DNA of 64,000 nucleotides from Brassica napus (GCF_020379485.1 NW_026015686.1:1-64000); one strand, 5' to 3'. Counted from the first letter of the stretch, positions 29,661 through 43,090 are shown. Numbers and translations are program-made. The notes: generated by a model from the letters alone, not told the origin.

Positions 29661-30044
29661 TAAGAGGCTATAAACATTGCTGTGATTTGTTTGGCCGTGA
29701 TTAAGTCAACAAATAGGAAACATCCAGTTGGCTTTCAAAGGTCAGTGAAACAATTGTGAAATTGGATGTTGAAGACTTATGAAACCGGCCAAAAAATGAA
29801 GTTGAAAATAAAAATCAGATATTAATGTAAAGATAAGACATGTGGTGAGTTGATTTCAGTGTGGCCGTGATTAAGTCAACAAACGTGAAACGTCAATCAA
29901 GTTGCATCAGAAGAAACAACGGTGAAGTAGTTGCTAGTTAGCAATTTTCTTGCAAATGCTAAGATTTCATTCATAACAACGACAGTGAGCACTCATTTCT
30001 CCTCAATTGGTCTTCTTGAGATTTGTATCCTCCTCTCTTTAATT
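29661..30044 (+). promoter_or_regulatory. TNL-2 upstream region
   Basis: Non-coding DNA before the TNL-2 start. GTGGCCGTGATTAAGTCAAC and a near copy (29688, 29863) precede AACA-AAA motifs also seen upstream of the other TNLs. No core promoter assigned. Confidence 0.45.
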
Positions 30045-30551
30045 ATGGCTTCTTCCTCTACCTCATCTTCTCCCAACTGGTCATACGATGTTTTCACGAG
30101 CTTCAGTGGGGAGGATGTTCGAAAAAACTTCCATAACCACTTTCTTGAAGAGCTGGAACGAAAACGGATCAATGCTTTTAAAGACAACGAGAAGGAAAGA
30201 TGCGAGTTGATCGCCACCGAGCTTGTCCAGGCCATAAGAGATTCCAGGGTTGTAGTGGTGGTCCTCTCCAATACCTTTGCTTCTTCAAGCTGGTGCCTCA
30301 ATGAGTTGCTGGAAATTATGCAATGCAAGAGAGATTTGGGCCAACTGGTGATACCAGTGTTCTATGGCTTGGATCCTTCTCATCTTAAGAAACAGTCGGG
30401 CGACTTTGGAGAGGCATTTAAAAAGGCTTGCCATAACCAAACAGAGGAAGTGAAAAATCAGTGGAAGCAAGCGTTGACAGATGTTGCTAATATACTCGGA
30501 TATCATTGGTAAAACCTTCTTAATTTTTTACTATTCCTACTTGTTAAGCAT

Positions 30552-30781
30552 GATTATTGGGGGTTTTTAGTGTGGAGATTCTTAGCTGAATATAAGAACC
30601 CAACTCTTAACTTTTTACTAAAAAATCTAACTAAAAAATCAACGAATCGGCTCTTAAATAAGATATTTAAGAGCCGCTAATATCTTATTTAAGAGCCGAC
30701 TCTTAACTTTTTTTTAGTTAAAAGTTAACAAACTTTTTTTATATTCCCCTAACAATCATACCCTAAGAATCCCCAATAATC
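30552..30781. mobile_element. Foldback MITE in TNL-2 intron 1 (230 bp)
   Basis: The ends are inverted: GATTATTGGGG at the left and CCCCAATAATC at the right. Internally GATTCTTAG/CTAAGAATC and the TTAAGAGCCG/CGGCTCTTAA blocks also pair, so nearly the whole piece can fold. TTA/TAA at the ends suggests a PIF/Harbinger-type MITE, but the class is not certain. Confidence 0.7.
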
Positions 30782-32803
30782 AAGTTTTTAGGGATTGTGA
30801 ATTGAATTTTCTTTTCTCTTGTGTATTAGGGATAATGATGCCAAAATGGTAAAAGAAATCGCCATACATGTTCTGCTTAAACTAAGTCCATCACAGGATT
30901 GGGAGTACTTTGTTGGCATCGAAGATCATATCAAAGAGATGAATTTATTGTTGAATTTGGACTCAGAGGAAGTAAGGACGGTTGGGATCTGGGGCCGCTA
31001 TGGAATCGGCAAGACTACGATTGCAAGATCTATATTTCGCCTAAACTCTTCACATTTCCAAAGTAGCAATTTCATAGACAGGAGGTTTGTATCTAAGAGC
31101 ATGGAAAATTATAGTAGATCCAACCCGGATGACTATAAGGTAAAGTCGCGTTTGCAAAAATCATTTTTGTCTGAAATTTTAGGCAAAAAGCACCAGAAAG
31201 TGCTTATCGTTATTGATGGTCTGGATGATCAGTTGGTGTTAGATGCCTTGGCGTTTCAAACTCAATGGTTTGGAAATGGGAGTCGAATCATTGTGGTTAC
31301 ACACGATAAAAGTCTTTTAATGGCACATGGGATTGATCAAATTTATGAGGTGTCTCTCCCTTCTGAAGAGCAAGCTCATAAGATATTCTGTCGATCCACA
31401 TTTCGGCAAGACTATCCACCTGAATGTTTTAGAGAGCTTGCTTTCGAAGTGGTAACTAACCATACTCCTTTTAGTCTTAATTTTTTGGGTTGGTGCTTAC
31501 GGGGTAGGGACAAAGAGGAATGGTCCGAATGGATAAATAGAGCACTTAAGTTCCCCTATGATGTGTTGTTACATAACGAAAAAGAGAAATTGATTTTTCG
31601 TTACATTGCATGTCTTCTTAACTTCGAAAAAGTTCGTGACATCCTGTGGCTGCTAGAAGATAGTGATTTGGGCGTTGAAATCGGGCTTAATAATCTGGTT
31701 GATAAGTCTCTCGTACATGTAAGAGAAGATACTATTGAGATGCACTGCTCGCTACAAGAATTGGGAAAGGATATTGTGCTTGCACAGTCTAATGAGCCTG
31801 AAAAGCGAGAATTCCTTGTGGACTCGACAGATATATGCCATGTGCTTGAAGACAACATTGTAAGTTTTTGGGATCTTTTCATCTAAAAGCATGTCATTTG
31901 ATAAATGATGAATTATAGGCATTTGGTAAATTAACGTGTGTTTTTTTAATTATAATTCAGGCTACTACAAAGCTTTTAGGTATATCATTGGATATGGATG
32001 AGATTGATGAACTATACATGAGAGCGCCTTCAAAGGACTGTGTAATTTGAGTTTTCTAATTTTTTACACTAACCACAAGAAAGAAGTAAGGTGGCACATA
32101 CCTAAAGAATTTGATTATTTCCCCCATCGGCTAAGACTACTGAGGTGGGATAATTGTCCTTTGAGATGTATGCCTTCTAAATTTTGTCCTTCAAACCTTG
32201 TTAAGCTCCAAATGTTGGGGAGCAAACTTCAGAAGCTTTGGGAAGGAGTTCAAGTAAGTTTTATGTAAAGTCTTAAGCGTTGATAGCAAAGCATTAGCAA
32301 AATAATTATTCTTTTTATCATCCTATAAACAGTTATTAGAAAGGCATTTACAAAACTAATTTAAAAATACTAATATTTTCAAAATGTTCTTTGTTCAATG
32401 CTCCCATATATAGTTTCTGGAAGAATATTTACATTTATAATCTCAAAAAATCACTTTAATGTCCAAAAATAATTAAATATTTTTAAAATAAATTTTCAGT
32501 TAGAATAATTTTAAACTTTGAAAATAATAATTTCACATTTAAAAAATCAATTAAAATGTAAATTAATATATTTTTATAGAGAGAAATATAAATATATCTA
32601 TATTATTTAGAAATAAATAAATCATATAATAATTTTATGATAATTTATATATGAATCATTTACTGTTTTACTAATCAATTTGTAAAATACAAACATCTTC
32701 ATCGTATTGTTTCTATTACATATTTTATTGTTTTATAAAAAGCTCTAGCAATCAAAGTTTTAATAAGATTAGGAATGGAATCCTTGCAATTTTTTGAGAA
32801 AAT

Positions 32804-33780
32804 TGCCAAAAGAGAACAAAAAAATCAGGTTGTTGTCCCTTTAGTATAAAACTAATTTTGTCTAGTTTTTCTCTTTTTTACCCTTTGTATTTCTGAAAAC
32901 TAATGAAATAAATAATTTTATGAATCAAAAAAATTATTAAAAATATAAACAATTAATAAAACATCCATATACACAAGCTGGTAATTTTCTTTTGCTCAAA
33001 AACTTGGTAAATAAGATTTTTAAAATACGTTCTACTAAAAGTAGAATGCGTCTTCTATGAAAAATGGTATAGTAGAAAACGATTTCTAAAATAAACACGT
33101 TCATCTACTTCTTTTAGAACGTTCATTTTACTATTTACTAAATTTCTAAAAAAGAGGAATGCACATTCTACTAATCGTAAAAGTATCCACTTTCCTTCCG
33201 AATGCATCTTCTACTTTTATAAAGTATTCTAAATTTCGAGGAATGTGTTTTCTACAATGTAATCTTACGTCTACTCAAAGTAGAAAGTGTATTCAGAATT
33301 TTTATCATTCTTCTAAACTTTTAGAAGTCGCCTTCTACGGATAAGAATACTTGATTTTTTGCGAAAATTAATGAAATTTCAGTTAAGAAAATATTCTAAA
33401 AATCTCTTAGAAATATTTTAACTTTCTAAAACGTGTTATGGTCGATTTTACTTAAAAAAATTAAAAAAAACGATTATTCCTTCTCTTCTTCATCAATCTA
33501 TGGTTTTTCCATAGTTTTTCTTTTGATTCTTCTCACAAACTCTTGTTCTCTATGATGCATATCTATACCTCTTTTTTTTTTCGATTGCCTTTCAACTGTT
33601 TTTTACCTTTTTTCCATTAACTTTTTTTTTTAAAATTCAAATTAACTTTTAAATTGTGTTTAATTAGATTAAATATAGGGTTAGTTTTGGGATTATGAAA
33701 AAAATTATACTATTGAGACAACTTTATGTTGTTTTTATACTAAAGGGACAACAACCTTGTTTTTTTGTTCTCTTTTAGCA
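32804..33780. mobile_element. MULE-like element with TTCTAC/GTAGAA palindromes (about 977 bp)
   Basis: Terminal inverted repeats of ~48 bases differ at only a few positions: left TGCCAAAAGAGAACAAAAAA, right complemented TGCTAAAAGAGAACAAAAAA; both continue through GTTGTTGTCCCTTTAGTATA. No clear target duplication was found, so the class is inferred from architecture. The interior repeats TTCTACT...AGTAGAA motifs (33029, 33045, 33168, 33270). Non-coding. Confidence 0.75.
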
Positions 33781-33960
33781 TAATGTTTTTTATTTATTTT
33801 CATATTAACTTACTAAATAACGTTGGTTACTGATAATGGAATTTAAAGGCAATTTTTAATAAATTGGCACGAAAGAAAGAAATAATCGGTATTAATTGAA
33901 AATTGAGAAAATATATTATTATAAATTACTGCTTTGTATTATTAGGATCTCTATAATTTA

Positions 33961-34198
33961 TTTATAGATATTGCCTTTTATATGAAATTGCTTTTTGATA
34001 ATAATTTGGTTATTTAAAGGAATGCATTAATGAAATAAATAAAATATTAGCAATGACAATTTTATAAACTCAATTCATTAAAAAGTATCAATGTAAATAG
34101 CCAAATTATTACTGACGTTATTAATATTTTAATACATTCCTTTTATAACTAAATTTTTATCAAAAAGGAATTTCATATAAAATACAATATCTATAAAT
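33961..34198. mobile_element. Foldback MITE in TNL-2 intron 3 (about 238 bp)
   Basis: About 65 bases at the left (from TTTATAGATATTG through TTATATGAAATT to GGAATGCATTA) are repeated inverted at the right (TAATACATTCC to CAATATCTATAAA), with moderate divergence. It is almost wholly self-complementary and non-coding. Confidence 0.75.
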
Positions 34199-35773
34199 AT
34201 ATTTTATTTTTATTTTCGTTTTTATTAAAAACCATATTTTTATGAAAAAGCTAATTTTGTTTAAAAAGGAAACATTTTTACTATTAAAATGCAATAGTTT
34301 AATATAGTTTACCATTTAATTATTTAGAATTTATAAAATATTTCAATTATTGTAAATATTAATATATGTTCATGAGCTTCCAAAAATGTATTAGTTACTT
34401 ATATATGTAACTTTCTATAGATCATCGTTTTATTTTCAAAAGTTTTTTTTAAATCAACATATATTTTGAAAAATATTAGGAAAATATATGCACATTTAAA
34501 CGATAAATAAAATTATTTTGATTTTACTTAATTATAATAAAAATAATTTACTTCAATTTTAATTTTAAAGAATATATGTAACTCACTTAACTAATTCAAT
34601 TTACATCTAAATCATAGATTTAACTACACTAAGAATATAACATTTTATAATAATAATTTATTGTATAAATGTAAATTATAGGATGACTCAAAATATATTA
34701 ACAAATGAAAATAAAATATTAACCAACTGTTGTAATTTAGTTGTTATGTAAAATTTATATATATATGAATGGGACTGTATAATATTATCGTTATATTAAT
34801 TTATATAATTTGGAATCATACACTTTAGTTTATTTTTTCTTTTATTATAAGCACAATATATCTTAAGCTATACATTTCTCAAATATATTTACATATCTAA
34901 GACAATAACCAACGTAAATGCAAATAAGAAAATTAATCATAATTTTAATATATTTAAAATAGAAAATATTAGTTGAATTCGGAGAAATAGAGCCAATCCA
35001 ATATACCTAAATGATAACTAAATTGACTGTAAAACAACAAAACCAACTAGATAAAATATATCTAAAATCATATGCCTAATTAAAATAATATAATATTATT
35101 AATACAAATTATGTATACAAATTATAAATTTATTTAAAATTAAATGTAAATAAACAATCATGTTTTTTAATATATTTACTTTATTTATAAATATTTATAT
35201 CCGTGCATGAGCATGGAAAAAATCACCTAGTAGTTTAATAAGAACATACATCTTCTACGACTTATTGCTATTGATTTTTCATCTGCTATTCCAGTCAAAA
35301 CTTTAATTTAGTATAGTTGTATGTGAGAATTCTGTAAATGGATGACTAACTTATTAATACTCCAGCCACTTGAAGGACTCAAGATTATGGATTTGGAGGG
35401 ATCTAAAAATCTTCAAGAAATCCCAGATCTTTCTAAGGCTATTAATCTCGAGATACTTCATCTCAACAATTGCTCGAGTTTGGTGGAGCTTCCTTCCACT
35501 ATCCAGTATCTCAATAATCTGGAGGAGTTGAACATGCAGTTCTGCGAAAACCTAGAGATTCTTCCACAAGGTGTCAATCTTGAATCTCTAGATCGCCTTG
35601 ATCTTAGTGGATGCTCACGGTTGAAGAGTTTTCCTGATATCTCAACCAATATCACATGGCTCGATCTAAGCGATACAGCAATTGAAGACATCCCACATAA
35701 GTTGCATATAAAGAAGCTCGCTTGTCTTTTCATGGAAACAATTACGACTACTAAACTGTGGGAAGGAATGCAG

Positions 35774-37147
35774 GTATTTACTTAATCTTATATCACTCTT
35801 GCTAGGTTGAATTTTTAAACGTTATGAAAACAAGTTCCTCGAGAAAAACTAGTAGCTATTCGTTTGGGTCAATTTGTGATATAGCCAACTTCTCAATAAG
35901 CATTAAGAATAAAGCAAACATAAACGTATAATGCACTTTTGGTAACATCCCATATATATTAAAAGAGAAGCATTATTATTTAATGTTTTCACACTACATT
36001 GAACACGTGGCAGTCCCACGTCGATTTCAATTTGAGTATGTTGACATGTTGGCCTCACAATCATTAAACAATTAATGCGTTCACACACAAAATTTTTTAA
36101 CTTCACCGCAAACAATTTAATGTGTTTAGACTAAATTTTTTAATATATCAGTTTATTTTAGTTCCTGCGTTTTTAACATTTTTATTAGTGAACTTAAATT
36201 CTCTATGTACAACTACTGAATAATATCATTTTAAAAGATTTTTTTTTTAAATCATTAAGATTCGCATCAACTAAAATGCTGGAATGAGAATGTTTTTAGA
36301 AGTTGAAAGTTTCGTATATTACCGAACTTAGTCAGGTTGGGGTTTCTATAAACAAATGCAATAAATAGTTATGACTGATTAGGAATTAAGGAAATTGAGG
36401 TAAAAAAACACCACGCACAAAGTCGGATCTTTAGTTTAGCCAAATATTTTTTTTCTTTACAGAGTTTTCATATCACACCAAGAATTAGAAACATAATCAG
36501 ATTCTTAGAAAAAATCAAAAATCAGAAAAGCTTTAAAATAAAAAACAAGGTTCATTAACTCGATTGAAAAACATAATTCAGGTGCCGACTGAAGGGATCA
36601 CATTATTTTCCACCGAACTCTAACACTTTTCACTTGATTATATTGTGTTTTTATTATATTTTCCAAGATTTTTTTATAAGAAAATACATGTTATTGGTTA
36701 TAAACTATTTCAGATTTGAAACATGCTCAACAATACTAAATGACGCCCAACCATTTTTATTGGTATTATTAAAATATGGTCCAATAAGTATGTATGTTAA
36801 ATAAGCTCAGAATATTTGTTTTACATTTATTTTATTTTACTTTATATTATTAGAAGAAAGTAAGTTTGGATAAAATATAGGATCCGAAGAACCGAACCGA
36901 AGTAGATTTGAAATTAATACTAAACAAAAATTTAAATTGATTAAGTAGTCATATGGATCTAAAAGATTAATATCCAAATCAAATCCGAATCTGATCCAAA
37001 TTAAAATATTTTAGATATCAAAAATACGTAAATCACAATTATATAATTAATATGTTAATTATTTTAAAATCATATCTATTAGATATTAAAATATATTAAA
37101 ATATCTAAAAATTATCAACATTGACAAAACTAAATATCTAAAAATAA
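35774..37147. other. Downstream of TNL-2: Helitron 5' end and CCGAA-rich remnant
   Basis: No gene. At 35948, TCCCATATATATTAAAAGAG after an A looks like a plus-strand Helitron 5' end, but no 3' end was found. Around 36880-37147 CCGAA-type repeats (GGATCCGAAGAACCGAACCG) resemble a hAT-like element that continues at 42663-42935 beyond the LINE inserted in it. Confidence 0.5.
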
Positions 37148-37155
37148 CAGAAAAT

Positions 37156-37159
<4 letters not shown>

Positions 37160-37186
<27 letters not shown>

Positions 37187-40100
37187 GTCGTCAACTTTAC
37201 AGACTCATATAGACTCTGTAAACCAAGCCGGAAGATATTGATCCATGTGAACGACGAAAGACGGCTGAATCCTAACACTGCGTGCTAGGCTATCCGCCTT
37301 TGTATTCTGCGCTCTTGGTACATGGACGATCTCTGATTGTAGGAAACTTGCTCTCAGACTTTTGATGTCTTCCAAATAACTTGCAAACGCTGGCCACTCT
37401 TCTGGTTCCGAAACCATCTTCACCAATTGAGAACAATCCGTTGCAAACGTAACCTGAGATTGACGTAAATTCCTCATACATTCCATAGCCCATAGTAGTG
37501 CTTCCATCTCCGCATGTAGAGGAGAAAGGCTAGCCCGAACATTCCTCGCCCCCAGCAACCCAGCGAAGCCTTCTAAAGTGCTGTGCCAACCCTGGCCGGA
37601 GAAAGTATCTTTCTCTTTCCAGGAACCATCTGTGAAACACCATCGTCCTGGATTTAACAGTGAAGACCTAATCTCTTCCTGTGGGACCATTCTCTGTTCA
37701 TTCACTAGTTGGGCTTCAGCCCAAAGGGTTGATTCTGTTTCCGCCAATTTGAGCGTATCCCTAGGATCAATATCCAGATTACTAAAAACCTTACTATTCC
37801 TTCCTTTCCAGATATACCATAGTATCCATGCGAACTGATGATCATCTAACTGCGGAAAGACTCTCCAGAAAAGATGATCCATATTTGCAAAAAGGGATTG
37901 TGTGGGAAATGTAGTTGGATTTGATGGTATCTTTGAGAGAGCCCAAACCTGAAGTGCTGGAGGACATTCGAAAAACACATGATTTATCGATTCCTCCTCA
38001 GCTCCGCATCTTGTACAACATATATCGCCAGTTATCCCTCTCGCTTGTAAATTTTTCTTAACCGCTATACACCCTGTCACCAACTGCCAGAGAAAATGTT
38101 TAAGCTTTGGTGGACACCTGACTTTCCAGCAGAATGATTTCAAACCATCGACCGTAGGTCCAAAAAATGCTGGTGGTTTTGCTCTATCCGGGTAAACTCG
38201 TTCTACCTGATATCCCGATTTAACCGTGTATTTCCCTTTGTTGTGAAATGCCATCCATCTTTGTCCTCCAACTGATATCTACTCAGTCGTATACTCTCGA
38301 TAATTTTCACATCCTGTGGATCCACTAGAGCCTGAAGTGCCTGCGAGTTCCAAATTCCCAAAGTGGGGTCTATAAGAGAAGCCACTGTGAGGTCAGGGTA
38401 AAGATTGTGTTGGTTTTTATTTGCTGGTCTCGGGCGAGTGGTTGGGAGCCAAGGATCATTCCATACAGAGATAGAAGATCCTGATCCCACCCGTTTGATT
38501 AGTCCTTTGCTAACCAGAGATCTAGCTGATGTAATACTCCGCCATCCATATGACGGAGAGTATGAGCGAATCGGTTCCAGGGGTGAGGCATTCCTGAAAT
38601 ATCGACCTTTAAAAACTCGAGAAAATAAAGTATTTGGCTTCTCGATCAATCGCCAAAACTGTTTACCAAGCATCGCTGTATTGAAATCAGTGATGTCTTT
38701 AAAACCCAGTCCTCCTTCCTCCTTGCTAACACATACTTTATCCCAAGATTTCCAATGCATACCTCTCGTACTTCCCCCGGGGCTCCACCAAAATTGGGCT
38801 ACCGCACCTGTCAGTTTCTTTACGGTTGCCTTAGGCAATCGATAGCAAGACATCACATGATTTGGTAATGCCGTAATCACCGATTTAATAATCACCTCTT
38901 TTCCTCCTTTTGTAAAGAACTTAAAAGTCCAACCATTAACCCGTTTGTTTAGTCTATCCTGCACAAAACTAAAAACCTGAACCTTTGAACCCCCAAGATT
39001 TTCTGGTAATCCTAGATAAGTTCCCATTCCTCCATGATTCTGAATGCCCAGGATGTCTCTCATTTCCTGTCTGTTGGACTCTTCAATTTTATGTCCAAAT
39101 TGGATCGAAGACTTCTCAAAATTAATGAGTTGACCTGACACCATCTCATATTCCTTTAAGATTCTGAGAATAGTTTGACATTCCTCTCTCTGGGCTTTGC
39201 AAAAGAAAAGACTATCATCCGCAAACAGTAGATGTGAAATGGAAGGACATGCTCGAGCTACCTTCATTCCTGTCAATTGTTTCCCATCCTCCGCCTTTTT
39301 AATATTTGCAATCAAAGCCTCAGTGCACAAAATAAATAAATAAGGAGATAACGGATCTCCTTGCCGTAACCCTCTATTCGGAATAATAAGGCCTCTTGGT
39401 TGTCCATTTAGTAAAACCCGATATTGAACCGATGATATGCATTCCATCATTAATTTAATCCAATGAAGATCAAAACCCATCTTCTCTAGTAAAGCTTTAA
39501 TAAAGTCCCATTCCACTCTATCATACGCTTTGCTCATATCCGTTTTAATTGCCATATATTTTCCTTGACATGATTTGTTAGTCCGTAATCCATGAAACAT
39601 CTCCTGAGCTATAAGAATATTATCAGTTATCAACCTCCCTGCCACGAATGCCGATTGCGTTTCCGAAATAAGAGACGGCAGACAAAGTTTCAGCCGCTGG
39701 CACAGAACCTTCGAGATAATTTTATACCCGACATTACATAGACTAATGGGTCTCAATTCCGTCATCCTAGTAGGCCTCTCCGTCTTTGGGATCATACATA
39801 TATTAGTAATATTTAACCGTGGATCCAAGTCCCCAGACACCAAAAAATTATTTACCATTGTTACCAAATCATTCTTAATGATATGCCAGGAATGCTGGAA
39901 AAAAAGAGCCGTCATACCATCCGGTCCTGGCGCCTTCTCTGGATGCATCATAAACAAAGCCTCTTTTACCTCACTCTCAGTCGCCACTCTCAACAATCGT
40001 TGATTCATCTGAGGAGTGATACCCGTTGTTACCTCTGAGAGAAAACTATCAAATCCTGTCGGCGAAGTGGTACTAAACAGCTCTTCAAAATAGTCAACAG

Positions 40101-42650
40101 CCACCTTTTCCACTCCAATATCTTCTGTAATCCAGTTCCCCGCAGCATCATGTAAGCCAACAATCCTATTCCGAACTCGTCGTTGCTTAGTTAAGGCATG
40201 ATAGAACTTGGTATTTAGATCCCCCGAAGAGTACCACATATTCCTACTTTTCTGGTGCCAATAATCTTCTTCATCCTTATAAGCTTCTTGTAACTTTCTG
40301 GAGACCTCCACAATATCCTCCTGTGACCTAGCATTATCTGTCTGAACCTCCTCGAGGGCCTTTTGTAAATCGCTTATTTTCTCCTTGCCATAAGGTGGAT
40401 TATTTTTCCGCCATTTTGCAATTTCATGTCGACAATTGCTAATTTTTGCTACTATATCATCCTCGCTACGAATCCTATCATCTGACCAACCCGTCGTAAT
40501 GGATTCCAGAAGCCCCTCTTGCCCTACCCACCTCTTATCAAACCGAAATTGCCCTTTCCTTCTGTGAACTTTATCGTCTAGATACGCCACCACTGGTCGA
40601 TGATCGGATGCCACCAAACCTAGATATTCTGTGTAAGAACAGGGAAATAGAGTATGCCACTCCTCATTTGCTAGAGCGCGATCTAACCGACACCTTACAG
40701 TCACAGCCCCTTTTCCTTTTCCTCTTCTCCCCTGCCACGACATTTTGTTCCCTCTAGCCGGAAATTCCAGAAGTCCAGTATTTCTTATCATGTTATTAAA
40801 AGGGATAAAAGAATCCGCACTTCTCAAAGCTCCTCCATCTTTTTCATGATTTCCCGTAATCTCGTTTAAATCACCAATAATAAACCAGGGCTCAGATCTT
40901 GCAATGCCATACCTAGTTAATCTTTCCCACACTTGTTCCCTCATTTGTTGAACCGGATCTCCATAAACAAATGTGAGAAACACCTTTTTCCCCAAAGCCA
41001 CCGCCTCCACATCTATCATTCGATTACTTGAATAGAGTATATTAACTTGATACTCATTATTATAGAAAAGTGCTAGACCACCACTCCTTCCATTTGGTTC
41101 CACTGTAACCAGATTATCAAAACCCGAATGTAATTGAAATCTGTGTACAAAGTCATACTCCTGTTTGGTCTCTGATAAAAAAAGAAAATCTGGTTTATGT
41201 TTGTGCCATATCTCTCGCAGATAACTCATTGTCCATTTACTTCCCATTCCTCTACAGTTCCAACTTAGTGCTCTCATTAAAAAATATAAAAATACTCCCA
41301 AGAGTTAGCAAAATTGGGTTTAATGATACCCTGAAATCCCAACCACCAAAACACCATAACCCCATAAAACACCAAACTTTCACTCCACCCGTCACAATAA
41401 AACGGCTTCAATATAATAATGGTACGCCCTGTCCCTATTCCAATGATATACATTATTTCCAAATCCACCTCATCATCTAGTTTGAAACCAATAAACACCA
41501 TGATAGAAAAAACAAACATATGAGACTTGTTCTTCACGTAAAGCAGAGAAGAATAATCTGTATACATTTCTAAATCATCTTCAATATCTATACCAAATAT
41601 CAATTCCTTTATTTCCAAAGTAACCACTCTAATCTTCACCAAATAAACCATCTGCGACTGGTTTAAAGAGACCAGCCACAGGTCTCGAGTCGATACAACA
41701 AGAACGTTATGTTCTGTCGTGAGCCACTTCCCAAAACCAACAAAACACACAAGTGCCAAATCATTTATTTGTCTTTTAAGAACAATAACCAGCATAAATA
41801 ATACCGCTTCGAGAATACCAACCCTCCTGTTATGATCACATACGCTCAACAAAATAAACCAAATCCAAAAACCAATACCAAAAATATTATTCCATACGTT
41901 CCAAAGACCAAACAAACCACATTTTAATAAATGCCCATTTAAAACCCAGACATACCAAATAAAACTTGAACTGCTCGTAGAGCTTATTGAACCAACAAAA
42001 AAACTGAAAGTAAAAAAAAACAAACAAACCCGTAATATAGCTGTCTTCAAAACACCCACAATCCATAAACAGTTAAGGCTTGGGTAGCTGTTTCGGGTGT
42101 GAGGTACCCTTTTCTTCCACTTGCTTAGCACCACCACCCCTGTGGAGGCTCTGTTTAGCTTGTACCCGTTTGCGAGGCTACATAAGCACTTGAGCAAACT
42201 TGGAGTTGTGTCCACCAGTAACTGAAAACAAAGGCTTGCGCAGCCCCGTTTTCTTCTCCGCCGCCGTTTCCCCCTTACCCTCAACAATGCCTCCAGTTCT
42301 ATCTTCTTCGACAACTTCTGTTGTCCCCACCTGATCCATATCTGTTCCTTCTCCATCTGTAAGATATTTCCAGTTCGACCCCTTAATGATTGTGCTTGAT
42401 CTTCTGGATTCCGCATCCACTCCGAGGATCTGAATGATAACCATATCCTAAAAAGCCCAATCGTATCTCCATTCCCAACCCCTTTCGATTGAAACTCTAT
42501 CGAACTCGTTATTAGGTAATTGATTCGCAGATCTCCGCTGAGTTCCCCTAATTTCCCATCTCCATATGATTCTCCTCGAATCGTGAAATTCCTATGAGCA
42601 CCCGGATCCCAATCTCGATCGAACATCCAAACCCTAATTTGACGTGTACC
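37160..42650 (-). mobile_element. L1-type LINE (5,491 bp) with 12-bp target duplications
   Basis: A 27-base T run (37160-37186) is the poly(A) tail of a minus-strand non-LTR retrotransposon. The duplication CAGAAAATGTTC flanks it exactly (37148-37159, 42651-42662). ORF2 is nearly intact. ORF1 is reduced: only a C-terminal-like stretch is readable around 42444-42100 minus. The perfect target duplications and the long ORF2 frame suggest a fairly recent insertion. It separates TNL-2 from TNL-3. Confidence 0.95.
37205..41277 (-). pseudogene. LINE ORF2: endonuclease-reverse transcriptase-RNase H, one frameshift
   Basis: Starts at ATG 41277 (MRALSWNCRGMGS). Domains in order: APE-type endonuclease (SWNCRG, LSETK, GDLNEI, SDHRPV), reverse transcriptase (TDMSKAYDRVEWDF, GLRQGDPLSPYLF, FADDSLFF), zf-RVT (CCTRCGAEEESINHVFFECP) and RNase H (CFTDGSWKE, HAEMEALLW, FATDCSQLVKM, NTKADSLAR). 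The first frame runs to 38203 and the second is open 38254-37205; the switch is needed near 38240 (DGWHF to NKGKYTVKSGYQ). Both halves are otherwise open, so it lost function recently. The enzyme would nick target DNA and copy element RNA there. Confidence 0.93.
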
Positions 42651-42662
42651 CAGAAAATGTTC

Positions 42663-43090
42663 AAAATACTGAAAATATTTATTTGTTCTCCATCCAAATA
42701 TTTAAATTGAGCTAATGTTTATGTAAATTTAAATATTTAGTCTTACATTATTCAAAAAAATTATGCTTATATTATTTTATTTATGGATATTGAGGATTAA
42801 ATACATAATTAAAATGGATATCTGAAATCGAATCCAAACCCGCAATGATTCAACCAAATCCAAAACAAATATTTTAAATATCCAAATACGATTTAAATTT
42901 CTAACTAAAATCCGAAATCCGAAAACCTGAAGGGAGAATGAATGTCCATCTCGAGAAAAAGCTATAGAACAAATGTTTTAGTACAATATACAATAAATAA
43001 TTTAATAAACTATTTTATTCCGCACACAGCACCGGTTACTATTTAAAGTGGACAACTTTCTATTTATGCGCGTGAATGAAGAAAAGCTTT
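42663..43090. other. Remnant DNA between the LINE and a MULE-like element
   Basis: Includes the second half of the CCGAA-rich remnant (AATCCGAAATCCGAAAACC near 42911) that the LINE split. No gene. Confidence 0.45.

Larger units (their letters stand above)
32597..35230 (+). mobile_element. Probable Helitron in TNL-2 intron 3 (5' end tentative)
   Basis: The 3' end is clear: hairpin CCGTGC-ATGA-GCATGG (35201-35216, one G-T pair), then AAAATCACCTAG and a host T at 35231. The same ATCACCTAG|TAGT end occurs at 51283. The proposed 5' end TCTATATTATTTAG after an A at 32596 is only a candidate. The body is AT-rich and contains a MULE-like element and a foldback MITE. Confidence 0.55.
30045..35773 (+). 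pseudogene. TNL-2: TIR-NB-LRR pseudogene, 1-nt deletion and no C-terminal exon
   Basis: Exons: 30045-30508 (TIR; MASSSTSSSPNWSYDVFTSF, SSSWCLNELLEI), 30830-31859 (NB-ARC; P-loop GRYGIGKTT, kinase-2 VLIVIDGLDD), 31961-32253 and 35366-35773 (LRR). Exon 2 is 26-34 codons shorter than in the other TNLs, with a gap before kinase-2, and its GLPL motif is degraded (TPFSLNF for LPLGLKV). Exon 3 has 293 nt, one short of a multiple of three; around 32015-32030 the frame shifts and a stop follows at 32047-32049. Intron 3 is 3.1 kb of transposons. No exon with terminal LRRs or C-JID follows 35773. A TIR-NB product truncated early in the LRR linker is possible; a full receptor is not. Confidence 0.9.

Noticed and set aside
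29931..30044. Longer N terminus for TNL-2
   Set aside because: The open frame extends upstream of 30045, but TIR proteins of this clade start just before the conserved YDVF motif with a Ser-rich leader; MASSSTSSS fits this exactly.
41277..42626. 449-codon minus-strand open frame in the 5' part of the LINE
   Set aside because: Its translation is hydrophobic and low in normal protein character and has no ORF1 motifs. A better ORF1-like stretch is in another frame (42444-42178). It is probably a fortuitous open frame.
36880..42935. Full hAT element split by the LINE
   Set aside because: CCGAA-type sequence is present on both sides, but I could not find matching terminal repeats or an 8-bp duplication, so it is noted only as a remnant.
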